Source: Gramella sp. MT6 (GTDB taxonomy: Bacteria; Bacteroidota; Bacteroidia; Flavobacteriales; Flavobacteriaceae). Taken from it: DNA of 64,000 nt. Below, piece after piece: positions 44,834-52,434 of this stretch. The notes beneath the pieces were generated by a model. It saw only the letters and a program-made list of their open reading frames with translations. It made no database searches and had not been told where the DNA came from. Within the stretch, counting starts at the first letter, position 1; each line of letters opens with the position of its first letter. The stretch is taken from NCBI RefSeq assembly GCF_019357415.1, contig NZ_CP048410.1, forward strand, positions 1,831,001 through 1,895,000, read 5' to 3'. Both the position numbers and the translations under genes were made by a program.

Positions 44834-45445
44834 TTACAGATCTTCCAGTAGAAGCAAATATAGGTTTTTTGTACTACTTCCATAACTCATGAAATCACCC
44901 TCTTTTTGAGTTTCAAAATTTTTGATAGTGGTGATATTGGAAGGAATTTGCTGTCTGTTCTTGAATTTAATACCTCGCAAACCTTCACCAATATTGTCTA
45001 TTAGCTGGCTCGTGGAGGATAATATAATGAAATTTGAAGGAAGTTCGTGAAGTTTTCTTTCTTTGATCTGGTTTGAGGAAATTAAAATGGAGCCATCATT
45101 GGCTACAAGGAATTCACAGGTAGATAAATAGAATTCAGCATCTGCCGATTTATTAAATTCCAGGTTGAAACCTTTAAATTTACTTTTTAATTTTTCATCG
45201 AAACAACAACATTGCTTCTCATACCAGTCATTTTCCAACAAAATGTTGTCGAAAGCTTCCTGAATTTCTGCTTCATCTACACAGTATAAGAATTTACCGC
45301 CGTTATTTTTAAAATTGAGCATAAAACGCTCATCGGTAGGTAGTTTAACCTCCGGCATATATTTCCCTCGGTCAGCTTTCTCAGGGACATCCTGATCCTG
45401 GTCTGCTTTCGCTTTGGGATTAAGAAACCTTTTGAATAGATTCAT
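44834..45445 (-). CDS. LUD-domain protein
   Basis: 203 residues. The C-terminal ~130 residues (FLVANDGSILISSNQIKERKLHELPSNFIILSSTSQLIDNIGEGL..) resemble the LUD (DUF162, lactate utilisation protein B/C) domain. No cysteine-rich ferredoxin region as in LldF, so it is a standalone LUD protein. Within the ftsH-cdsA-psd run a link to lactate is not suggested. First gene after the internal terminator at 45490-45524. Confidence 0.82.
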   Translation of the reverse strand: MNLFKRFLNPKAKADQDQDVPEKADRGKYMPEVKLPTDERFMLNFKNNGGKFLYCVDEAEIQEAFDNILLENDWYEKQCCCFDEKLKSKFKGFNLEFNKSADAEFYLSTCEFLVANDGSILISSNQIKERKLHELPSNFIILSSTSQLIDNIGEGLRGIKFKNRQQIPSNITTIKNFETQKEGDFMSYGSSTKNLYLLLLEDL

Positions 45446-45489
45446 AGGGTTTTGGGTGTGATTCTAACTGTCATTTTATCAAAGTTAAA

Positions 45490-45524
45490 AAATCTGAAAT
45501 TAACTAATGTTTAATTTCAGATTT
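45490..45524 (-). terminator. Terminator between ftsH and the LUD-cdsA-psd genes
   Basis: AAATCTGAAATTAA / TTAATTTCAGATTT, a perfect 14-bp stem with a 7-base loop (ACATTAG on the minus strand), then TTTTTT. AT-rich but long. It implies partial uncoupling of ftsH from the downstream lipid genes. Confidence 0.72.
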
Positions 45525-45542
45525 TTTACTTCAACTTCTACA

Positions 45543-47603
45543 CTACTTATTAACCGAATCGTTTTCGGTTAATTTTCCTTCTTCATCAGTATCTTTTCCT
45601 TCGGAAGGCTTGGTTTCCTGGCCATTTTCATCCTCTTTGGTAAGTTTGTTCTTTTCCTTAAAAGGTTTGCCTTCTACCTTTTCTTTTTCAAAAGGACGTT
45701 TTCCGAAGATCTTTTCAAGGTCATCCTTGAAAATAACTTCCTTGTCCAGAAGAATTTCAGCCAATTGGGTAAGTTTATCCTTATTGTGCTCCAGCAGATC
45801 TAAAGCTCTTTTGTATTGCTCTTCAATAAGATTAGAAATCTCCTTATCGATCAATTCTGAAGTTTTCTCACTATAAGGTTTGGTGAAATTGTATTCACTC
45901 TGTCCTGAAGAATCATAATAGGTAAGGTTTCCTACAGCATCATTAAGACCATAGATAGTAACCATGGCTCTTGCCTGTTTGGTAACTTTCTCAAGGTCGC
46001 TTAAAGCTCCTGTAGAGATCTTATTGAAAATCACTTTCTCTGCGGCACGACCACCAAGGGCGGCACACATTTCGTCCAGCATTTGTTCTGGCCTAACAAT
46101 TAATCTTTCTTCTGGTAGGTACCATGCAGCTCCAAGAGACTGTCCACGAGGAACAATGGTAACTTTTACCAGAGGTGCGGCATGTTCCAGCATCCAGCTT
46201 ACGGTTGCGTGACCAGCTTCGTGAAATGCGATGGCTTTCTTTTCAGAAGGAGTAATGATCTTGTTCTTTTTCTCGAGTCCGCCCACAATTCTATCTACGG
46301 CGTCAAGGAAATCCTGTTTTCCAACAGCTTTATTCCCTTTCCTGGCAGCGATAAGTGCAGCTTCATTACAAACATTCGCAATATCTGCTCCAGAGAATCC
46401 TGGCGTTTGTTTAGCAAGGAATTCAGTATCTAATTCATCTGCCACCTTTTTTAAAGGAGATAAATGAACTTCAAATATCTCTTTTCTTTCGTTCAGGTCT
46501 GGAAGATCTACATAAATCTGCCTGTCAAAACGTCCAGCTCTCATTAAGGCTTTATCCAGAACATCAGCACGGTTGGTTGCGGCGATCACGATTACATTCG
46601 TGTTCGTTCCAAAACCATCCATTTCTGTCAATAACTGGTTAAGTGTATTCTCACGTTCATCATTAGATCCTGAAAAATTACTTTTTCCTCTGGCTCTACC
46701 AATGGCATCGATCTCATCTATAAAAATAATAGATGGTGATTTTTCTTTTGCCTGTTTAAAAAGGTCACGTACTCTGGAAGCACCTACCCCTACAAACATT
46801 TCCACGAAATCTGAACCTGACAATGAGAAGAAAGGAACTTTCGCTTCCCCGGCAACGGCTTTCGCTAATAAGGTTTTACCTGTTCCCGGAGGTCCTACTA
46901 ATAAGGCTCCTTTAGGGATCTTACCACCAAGTGCGGTATATTTTTCTGGTTGTTTCAGGAAGTCTACGATCTCCTGAACTTCTTCTTTTGCACCTTCCAA
47001 ACCGGCAACGTCTTTAAAAGAAGTTTTTACATCGGTATTCTGGTCGAATAATTTTGCTTTGGACTTTCCAATATTAAAGATCTGACCTCCTGCGCCACCG
47101 CCGGCACCAGAGCTCATTTTTCTCATTATGAATATCCAGACACCAATAATCAGAATAAACGGAAGTAAGGCCCAGAAAAGATCTCCCAGGACATCACTTG
47201 AAGTATCGTAGGTTACTACGGTGTTTAGATTATTCTCATTCTTGATCTCGTTTATATCGTTCTCAAAATTTTGAAGATCACCGAACTGAAAGCTATAAGT
47301 AGGTGTTTCACCAGTAGGTAAAAATTCCTGATCTATATTTTTCTTATGAATATCCTTTTGTTTGGCTTCTTCGGTAAGATATACCCTTGCCTGGTTACGA
47401 TTGATGATCTCAACCTTTTTTACATCACCACTACGCAGGTACTCCTTGAATTCGGCAGGATTTGTTTTGGCAGGTTCAGAAAAACCTCCGTCACCAAACA
47501 AATTCAGGCCTAAAAATATTATAATGATCGCAGCATAAATCCAGTAGGCACTAAATTTAGGTTTTTTGGGATCTAATTTTTTCTTTGGTTTTTGATTCGC
47601 CAT
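45543..47603 (-). CDS. ftsH: ATP-dependent zinc metalloprotease FtsH
   Basis: 686 residues. Two membrane helices (about 19-36 and 141-161) flank a periplasmic domain; AAA core with Walker A G237-T244 (GPPGTGKT) and Walker B (IIFIDEID, 292-299), and the protease site H461-E-A-G-H465. The C-terminal ~60 residues are a highly charged acidic/lysine tail. Degrades membrane and soluble regulators. Preceded by rsfS, 23 bases away. Confidence 0.97.
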   Translation of the reverse strand: MANQKPKKKLDPKKPKFSAYWIYAAIIIIFLGLNLFGDGGFSEPAKTNPAEFKEYLRSGDVKKVEIINRNQARVYLTEEAKQKDIHKKNIDQEFLPTGETPTYSFQFGDLQNFENDINEIKNENNLNTVVTYDTSSDVLGDLFWALLPFILIIGVWIFIMRKMSSGAGGGAGGQIFNIGKSKAKLFDQNTDVKTSFKDVAGLEGAKEEVQEIVDFLKQPEKYTALGGKIPKGALLVGPPGTGKTLLAKAVAGEAKVPFFSLSGSDFVEMFVGVGASRVRDLFKQAKEKSPSIIFIDEIDAIGRARGKSNFSGSNDERENTLNQLLTEMDGFGTNTNVIVIAATNRADVLDKALMRAGRFDRQIYVDLPDLNERKEIFEVHLSPLKKVADELDTEFLAKQTPGFSGADIANVCNEAALIAARKGNKAVGKQDFLDAVDRIVGGLEKKNKIITPSEKKAIAFHEAGHATVSWMLEHAAPLVKVTIVPRGQSLGAAWYLPEERLIVRPEQMLDEMCAALGGRAAEKVIFNKISTGALSDLEKVTKQARAMVTIYGLNDAVGNLTYYDSSGQSEYNFTKPYSEKTSELIDKEISNLIEEQYKRALDLLEHNKDKLTQLAEILLDKEVIFKDDLEKIFGKRPFEKEKVEGKPFKEKNKLTKEDENGQETKPSEGKDTDEEGKLTENDSVNK

Positions 47604-47626
47604 TCTGTCTTTCTAATGATTTGGAT

Positions 47627-47998
47627 TTAATAACTTGTTTCTATGGAAGTGATTTTTGCATCACCCCATAGGCTTTCAATATCGTAAAATTCCCTGATAT
47701 GCTTCTGAAATACGTGAACAACAACGTTTACGTAGTCCATTAGCACCCATTCTGCATTTTCACTACCCTCGATATGCCAGGGTTTGTCTTTCAGGCTTTT
47801 ACTAACTGTTTTTTGTATGGAATTGACTATGGCATTAACCTGTGTATTGGAAGTACCATTGCAGATTATAAAATAATCGCAAACTGTGTTTTCTATTTCT
47901 CTAAGGTCCAGGATATCAATATCATTCCCCTTAACTTCCTCTATCCCTTTTATAATATGTGCAATAAGTTGATCGCTGTTTTTTTCCTTTTTTGACAT
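47627..47998 (-). CDS. rsfS: Ribosomal silencing factor RsfS
   Basis: 123 residues. GNDIDILDLREIENTVCDYFIICNGTSNTQVNAI and KPWHIEGSENAEWVLMDYVNVVVHVF match the RsfS/Iojap family. Binds ribosomal protein L14 to keep subunits apart under starvation. Upstream of ftsH on the same strand, an arrangement I recall as common in Bacteroidota. TAAATTTG promoter element upstream. Confidence 0.95.
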   Translation of the reverse strand: MSKKEKNSDQLIAHIIKGIEEVKGNDIDILDLREIENTVCDYFIICNGTSNTQVNAIVNSIQKTVSKSLKDKPWHIEGSENAEWVLMDYVNVVVHVFQKHIREFYDIESLWGDAKITSIETSY

Positions 47999-48016
47999 TA
48001 AATTAATTTATTTACG

Positions 48017-48024
48017 CAAATTTA
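48017..48024 (-). promoter_or_regulatory. -7 element of the rsfS-ftsH unit
   Basis: TAAATTTG on the minus strand (TAnnTTTG), 18 bases from the rsfS ATG, in the divergent region with birA. No clear -33. Confidence 0.45.
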
Positions 48025-48090
48025 TCATTTTTTGCTCTTTTAAAGAGATTGTTTGCAGAAGATTTAACGCCTTATCTCTTATACTTTTAT

Positions 48091-48822
48091 ATGCGTATAA
48101 TCAAAGTTAATGCCATTGATAGTACTAATTCCTTTGTTCGTAAGTTTTACGAGGGTAGTAAGGATTTTGAACCCGTTTGTGTAAGAGCGATCACCCAGAC
48201 GGCGGGAAGGGGACAGCGTGGATCCAATTGGCTCACAAAAGCAGGGGAGAACCTAACTTTCAGCGTACTGTATCCTCAAAAAAAATTGAATATTTCCAGA
48301 CATTTTTTGCTTAGCGCAACCATTTCCCTGGCGGTTCTGGAAGGTTTACAGACCCTGAAAATACCGGACCTGAAGGTGAAATGGCCTAACGACATTCTGT
48401 CAGCAAAAAAGAAGATAGGTGGCATTCTAATCGAAAACATAGTAAAAACCGAAGGTATAGTAGCCAGTGTAATCGGTATTGGTATTAATGTGAATCAAAC
48501 AGATTTCGAAGGATTACCCCAGGCAGGCTCCCTAAAAAGTATTACTGGCGATGATTATGATATCGATGAAATTCTGGAAAAGCTGATCCTGAAAATCGAA
48601 ACAAAACTTGAAGAGCTTCCGGCCAGAAGTAGTACTGAAGTATTAGAGGAATATGCCCAAAAAATGTTCCGGTTGAATATAGTTTCTTCGTTTCTGTCTA
48701 ATGAAGGGGAAAAATTCAATGGAATTATTCGAGGTGTTACCACTGAAGGTAAATTGAACCTGGAAATAGAGGATGCTGTTTTTAAAACTTATGACCTCAA
48801 AGAGATACAGTTGCTTTATTAA
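48091..48822 (+). CDS. birA: Biotin--[acetyl-CoA-carboxylase] ligase
   Basis: 243 residues from ATG 48091 (MRIIKVNAIDSTNSFV); an in-frame ATG at 48049 would add 14 residues, but MRIIKV.. is the usual start. TAGRGQRGSNW is the ATP/biotin motif, and VKWPNDILSAKKKIGGILIE is the KWPND signature. No N-terminal DNA-binding domain, so it is a biotin ligase without repressor function (class I). Strong terminator after. Confidence 0.94.
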   Translation: MRIIKVNAIDSTNSFVRKFYEGSKDFEPVCVRAITQTAGRGQRGSNWLTKAGENLTFSVLYPQKKLNISRHFLLSATISLAVLEGLQTLKIPDLKVKWPNDILSAKKKIGGILIENIVKTEGIVASVIGIGINVNQTDFEGLPQAGSLKSITGDDYDIDEILEKLILKIETKLEELPARSSTEVLEEYAQKMFRLNIVSSFLSNEGEKFNGIIRGVTTEGKLNLEIEDAVFKTYDLKEIQLLY

Positions 48823-48825
48823 ATG

Positions 48826-48856
48826 AAAAAAGCCGGAAAATTTCCGGCTTTTTTTT
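48826..48856 (+). terminator. Bidirectional terminator between birA and SRPBCC genes
   Basis: AAAAAAGCCGGAAA / TTTCCGGCTTTTTT with a minimal loop; serves both convergent genes. Confidence 0.9.
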
Positions 48857-48869
48857 GAATGGTAAAAAA

Positions 48870-49262
48870 TTAAAGTTTACCAATATTTTCGGTAAGGGCA
48901 GTGATGAATTTCTTCAATGGCCCTTTGATCATCATGCTCATCATCGGGTTGAAGTTTCCTTCAAAATCCATATCCACTTCGCTTTTGCCAGCTCCGGCAT
49001 CAGCAATATGTGTGCTCAGTTTAAATGGGAATTTATCTGATGTTGATCCTAGAACCACTAATTCCGGTTCTTTTGTTTCAACAATTTTCAATCTAATTTC
49101 AGGCATTCCTTTAAGCTGAAATAGAAAGGAGTCTTCAGAAATCACTTCAAATTTTTCCTTACTGCTGGGCATTATCTTTTCGTAGTTTTCAACATTGGTC
49201 AAAAACGTGTATAATTCCTGTTGGTCCTTTTCGGCGGTTACCTTTGGGCTTTCTAATTTCAT
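48870..49262 (-). CDS. SRPBCC family protein
   Basis: 130 residues from ATG 49262 (MKLESPKVTAEKDQQELYTF). The START/SRPBCC pattern (..FLTNVENYEKIMPSSKEKFEV.., FKLSTHIADAGAGKSEVDMDFEGNFNPMMSMMIKGPLKKFI) is typical of the 'orotate phosphoribosyltransferase-adjacent' flavobacterial members. The family binds hydrophobic ligands in a central cavity; ligand unknown. Two bases downstream of pyrE, probably an operon. Upstream in-frame starts (49298) are less likely because they lack SRPBCC character. Confidence 0.85.
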   Translation of the reverse strand: MKLESPKVTAEKDQQELYTFLTNVENYEKIMPSSKEKFEVISEDSFLFQLKGMPEIRLKIVETKEPELVVLGSTSDKFPFKLSTHIADAGAGKSEVDMDFEGNFNPMMSMMIKGPLKKFITALTENIGKL

Positions 49263-49264
49263 GT

Positions 49265-49906
49265 TTATGGTTTCCAGTTGGCAGGATCTTCTCTCCATTT
49301 GCGGAGAATCCCTGCTTCTTCTGTATTGATATAATTGGTATTTTGGGCGGTCTCAATAAGGTTTTCATAGTCGCTAAGCGTATGAAGTTCTATCTCGAGA
49401 TCTTTAAAATTCTCTACTGAGGTGTCAAAACCATAAGTGAAGATGGCGAACATACCTTTAACATTGGCTCCAGCTTCTTTTAAAGCTTTCACAGCATTTA
49501 GGCTGCTGTTTCCAGTGCTTATAAGGTCTTCAATAACCACTACGGTTTGTCCTTCCTCCAGATTACCTTCAATTTGATTCTGTCTGCCATGACCTTTTGG
49601 CTCGGGCCTAACATAGGCAAATGGGAGGCTTAAATATTCGGCTACCAGCATACCAATTCCTATGGCACCTGTTGCCACTGCTGCGATCACATCTGGTTTC
49701 CCATATTTTTCTTCGATCTGTTTGGCGAAATTCTCCCTTACGTAATTTCTGATCACAGGATATGACAAAATGATCCTGTTATCACAGTATATCGGAGACT
49801 TCCAACCGCTTGCCCAAGTAAAAGGTTGTTGTGGTTCTAATTTTATTGCTTTAATTTGCAACAAAAGCTCAGCAGTCTTTTTTGCTGTTTCTTTATTCAA
49901 AATCAT
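49265..49906 (-). CDS. pyrE: Orotate phosphoribosyltransferase
   Basis: 213 residues from ATG 49906 (MILNKETAKKTAELLLQI); an in-frame ATG at 49996 would add 30 residues overlapping the Nudix gene. PRPP-binding VVVIEDLISTGNSS (DLxSTGxS) and AYVRPEPKGHGRQNQIEG match bacterial PyrE. Converts orotate and PRPP to OMP. Followed by the SRPBCC gene. A TACATTTG element almost touches the ATG, so the message may be leaderless. Confidence 0.95.
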   Translation of the reverse strand: MILNKETAKKTAELLLQIKAIKLEPQQPFTWASGWKSPIYCDNRIILSYPVIRNYVRENFAKQIEEKYGKPDVIAAVATGAIGIGMLVAEYLSLPFAYVRPEPKGHGRQNQIEGNLEEGQTVVVIEDLISTGNSSLNAVKALKEAGANVKGMFAIFTYGFDTSVENFKDLEIELHTLSDYENLIETAQNTNYINTEEAGILRKWREDPANWKP

Positions 49907-49911
49907 AGCTG

Positions 49912-49919
49912 CAAATGTA
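49912..49919 (-). promoter_or_regulatory. -7 element that may give a near-leaderless pyrE transcript
   Basis: TACATTTG on the minus strand (TAnnTTTG), ending six bases before the pyrE ATG and overlapping the start codon of the divergent Nudix gene at 49915. Confidence 0.4.
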
Positions 49920-50538
49920 TAAAGTTTTTGTGAATGATATTCCCATAATCGTTTCCACGCAGAAAGAAATTGGGGAAAATTATACATCCTTCCCATTAAA
50001 GACGGTTCGTCTAAAAAAAGTAATCAGGAAGATTCTTAAAGGAAAATTAATGTATGTGAATCTCTATCACGCAGATGAGACCAAACTTTTAAAGCTCCTG
50101 CTTAAAAAGATGAAAGTCGTTACTGCAGCTGGAGGAATGGTTGTTAATGATAAAAAAGAAATCCTTTTTATTTATAGAAATAACCGCTGGGACCTTCCAA
50201 AAGGAAAGACCGAAAAGAATGAAAGTATTGAGGATTCAGCTATTAGAGAGGTAGAGGAGGAGACTGGAGTTCAGGATCTGGAGATCAAACGATTTATAAC
50301 CAGAACTTATCACGTTTTTAAAAGAAAAGGGAAATTAAAGCTTAAAGAAACCTATTGGTATGAAATGTATACCGAATATGACGGTGATCTTGTACCTGAA
50401 TTAAGTGAAGGTATCAAAAAGGCCAAATGGAAGAATTTTGAGAAAAGCCAGAAAGCCCTCAAAAAATCTTATGCTAATATTAAAATGTTATTTCCTGAAA
50501 AATACTTAGCGGGGAAGTCTGAAGACAGGGTAGCGTAA
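49915..50538 (+). CDS. Nudix hydrolase
   Basis: 207 residues. Perfect Nudix box at 97-119 (G97, E103, R111, E112, E115, E116, G118), preceded by AAGGMVVNDKKEILFIYRNNRWDLPKGK. An extra N-terminal domain (~60 residues). Hydrolyses a nucleoside-diphosphate-linked compound; the substrate is unknown. Starts divergent from pyrE with eight bases between starts, and its end overlaps the M14 gene by 33 bases. Confidence 0.9.
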   Translation: MYKVFVNDIPIIVSTQKEIGENYTSFPLKTVRLKKVIRKILKGKLMYVNLYHADETKLLKLLLKKMKVVTAAGGMVVNDKKEILFIYRNNRWDLPKGKTEKNESIEDSAIREVEEETGVQDLEIKRFITRTYHVFKRKGKLKLKETYWYEMYTEYDGDLVPELSEGIKKAKWKNFEKSQKALKKSYANIKMLFPEKYLAGKSEDRVA

Positions 50539-52257
50539 ATGTGCTTCCTCGTAGTTTTCAGATCTTTTATGTAGCCAGTCTAACTGCTCGTACGAGCTAT
50601 TTCTGAAATCGGAATTTTCACGTTTCTTTTTCTCGAATTCCTGCTTAAGGTCAGGATCGTTTTCTAGCATTTCCTTTGCTTCATCTTCAAAAACATAAGG
50701 AGAAAATCCCTCTTTTTGTTGAAGAACGGTGTCGAAGAAATTCCAGTTAAAGAACGAATCTACCGCTGAAGGCTCCAGGGTTTCTATTAAATACCTTGCT
50801 CCATCCTGAAATGTGGTAATTAAATAATCTCCTTTTCTAAACCTTACTTTTTCAGAAGTTTTGGAAACCTGGGTGTTCTTGTGCAAATAATGTCCTTCAA
50901 ATGCAGTTTCTGAAGTTTCAAAATCCTCAATTTTATAGACCTCGACATCGATAAGAGTATCTCTTTCCAGAGGTTCCATTTTGATGTCGTTCATTTTTAA
51001 ACGGTCCAAAACCTGCCACCAGCCCTGCGGAATGATGTATGCACGTGGGATTTCTATTTCCTGGGTTACTGTATAATTATCGTAATATTCTACTTCTTTG
51101 GTGAAAGGCTTATCGCGATCATATTTTAATCGTTCCTGCCCAGTAACTTCGCTGTTGATATTCTCAGCTTCATAGCCTTTAAATTCTCTTTTTGACGGAT
51201 TCTCTTCATCAACCTCGAAATTCAGATTATAGCTTCTGTCTGTAAGATATTTTCGCCTGGCCTGGTTTCTTAGATCTTTGATAACCGAGCTCTCAGAATC
51301 TGTAATTTTTATCATCGATTTCATAAGCTCATAGGTTCCCATTACACGCTTATCATAAGGCTTTAGCATGTGTGTTTCCACCATCATTCCCAATGTATTC
51401 CAAAGCGTGGTATAACCCGTGGAGTATCTTGGTGTGTCCATGAATTGAGCGAAACCATTTTCTGGAACTTCATTAAAAACATTTACATAAGGCGTAATAT
51501 CCCAATCTTTCGCTTTGAGAGAATCTTCCAGCGCTGGCATCATTTTCTTCTGAAGGTAACTTCCCAGGTTACCACCTAATTTATCATGCTGAGTAAATAA
51601 ATGGGTTAAAGTATATTGATAATCTGCGCCGTTACTCACATGATTGTCTATAAAAACATCAGGATCCAGGTAATGAAATATTTCATAGAAGGTCTGAGCG
51701 TTCTTGGTATCTGCTTTAATAAAATCACGGTTCAGATCATAGTTTCGGGCATTTCCGCGGAAGCCATATTCCTTTGGCCCGTTTTGATTGGTCCTTGTAG
51801 TTGAGTTCCTGTTTAAAGCTCCGCCTACATTATATATGGGAATGGTAGCGATAATAGTATTTTTTGGGGAGGTAATCGAATCGCCGGCCAGGTCCCTGAA
51901 CAGCATCATCGTTGCATCTATTCCATCACTTTCACCAGGATGAATGCCATTATTAATTAGCATTACACTGTGTGATTTGCGTATTTTTTCCAGGTCCTGT
52001 TCACCACTTTTATTCAGGATCACCAGGTGAAGAGGAAGACCGCTATCTGTTTTTCCGAATTCCTGAATAGTGATACTCGGATAGGCATCTGCCAGATCCT
52101 GATAAAATTTAATGACTTCTGCATAGGTTCCGGTCTCGGTGCCGCCAGATTTTTCAAAACGGGTTTCGAAATCGTAATCCTTAATAAGCCTGTATTTTGA
52201 GAAATCACAAGAGGAAAGGCTGATCATGATCCCCAATACCAACCACAGTTTTTTCAT
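50506..52257 (-). CDS. M14 family zinc carboxypeptidase lipoprotein
   Basis: 583 residues from ATG 52257 (signal MKKLWLVLGIMISLSSC, Cys17, lipobox); an in-frame ATG at 52308 adds 17 residues. M14 zinc site H106-x-x-E109 (GIHPGESDG) and H206 (FIDNHVSNG); substrate RNYDLNRDF. Probably a periplasmic or outer-membrane peptidase. The C-terminal ~280 residues are beta-rich and unassigned. The 3' end overlaps the Nudix gene by 33 bases in antisense. Confidence 0.88.
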   Translation of the reverse strand: MKKLWLVLGIMISLSSCDFSKYRLIKDYDFETRFEKSGGTETGTYAEVIKFYQDLADAYPSITIQEFGKTDSGLPLHLVILNKSGEQDLEKIRKSHSVMLINNGIHPGESDGIDATMMLFRDLAGDSITSPKNTIIATIPIYNVGGALNRNSTTRTNQNGPKEYGFRGNARNYDLNRDFIKADTKNAQTFYEIFHYLDPDVFIDNHVSNGADYQYTLTHLFTQHDKLGGNLGSYLQKKMMPALEDSLKAKDWDITPYVNVFNEVPENGFAQFMDTPRYSTGYTTLWNTLGMMVETHMLKPYDKRVMGTYELMKSMIKITDSESSVIKDLRNQARRKYLTDRSYNLNFEVDEENPSKREFKGYEAENINSEVTGQERLKYDRDKPFTKEVEYYDNYTVTQEIEIPRAYIIPQGWWQVLDRLKMNDIKMEPLERDTLIDVEVYKIEDFETSETAFEGHYLHKNTQVSKTSEKVRFRKGDYLITTFQDGARYLIETLEPSAVDSFFNWNFFDTVLQQKEGFSPYVFEDEAKEMLENDPDLKQEFEKKKRENSDFRNSSYEQLDWLHKRSENYEEAHLRYPVFRLPR

Positions 52258-52434
52258 AAATTTATCTAAAAATCTAGCCGTAAACTTAATTAAAAAGTCT
52301 GAAAGCAACCAAAATCAGTTGGCTTATCTCTCCAGTAAACGATAGTTAAACCGGCCTAAAGCCATTTAATAATGCCGAATTTGTAATTTAATCCACTAAT
52401 TTTTAGTTAAAATTGCGGCATAAATGCTCAGGTT

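Noticed and set aside
49907..49996. Longer in-frame start of pyrE
   Set aside because: Would place 30 extra residues over the divergent Nudix gene and spoil the usual PyrE N terminus.
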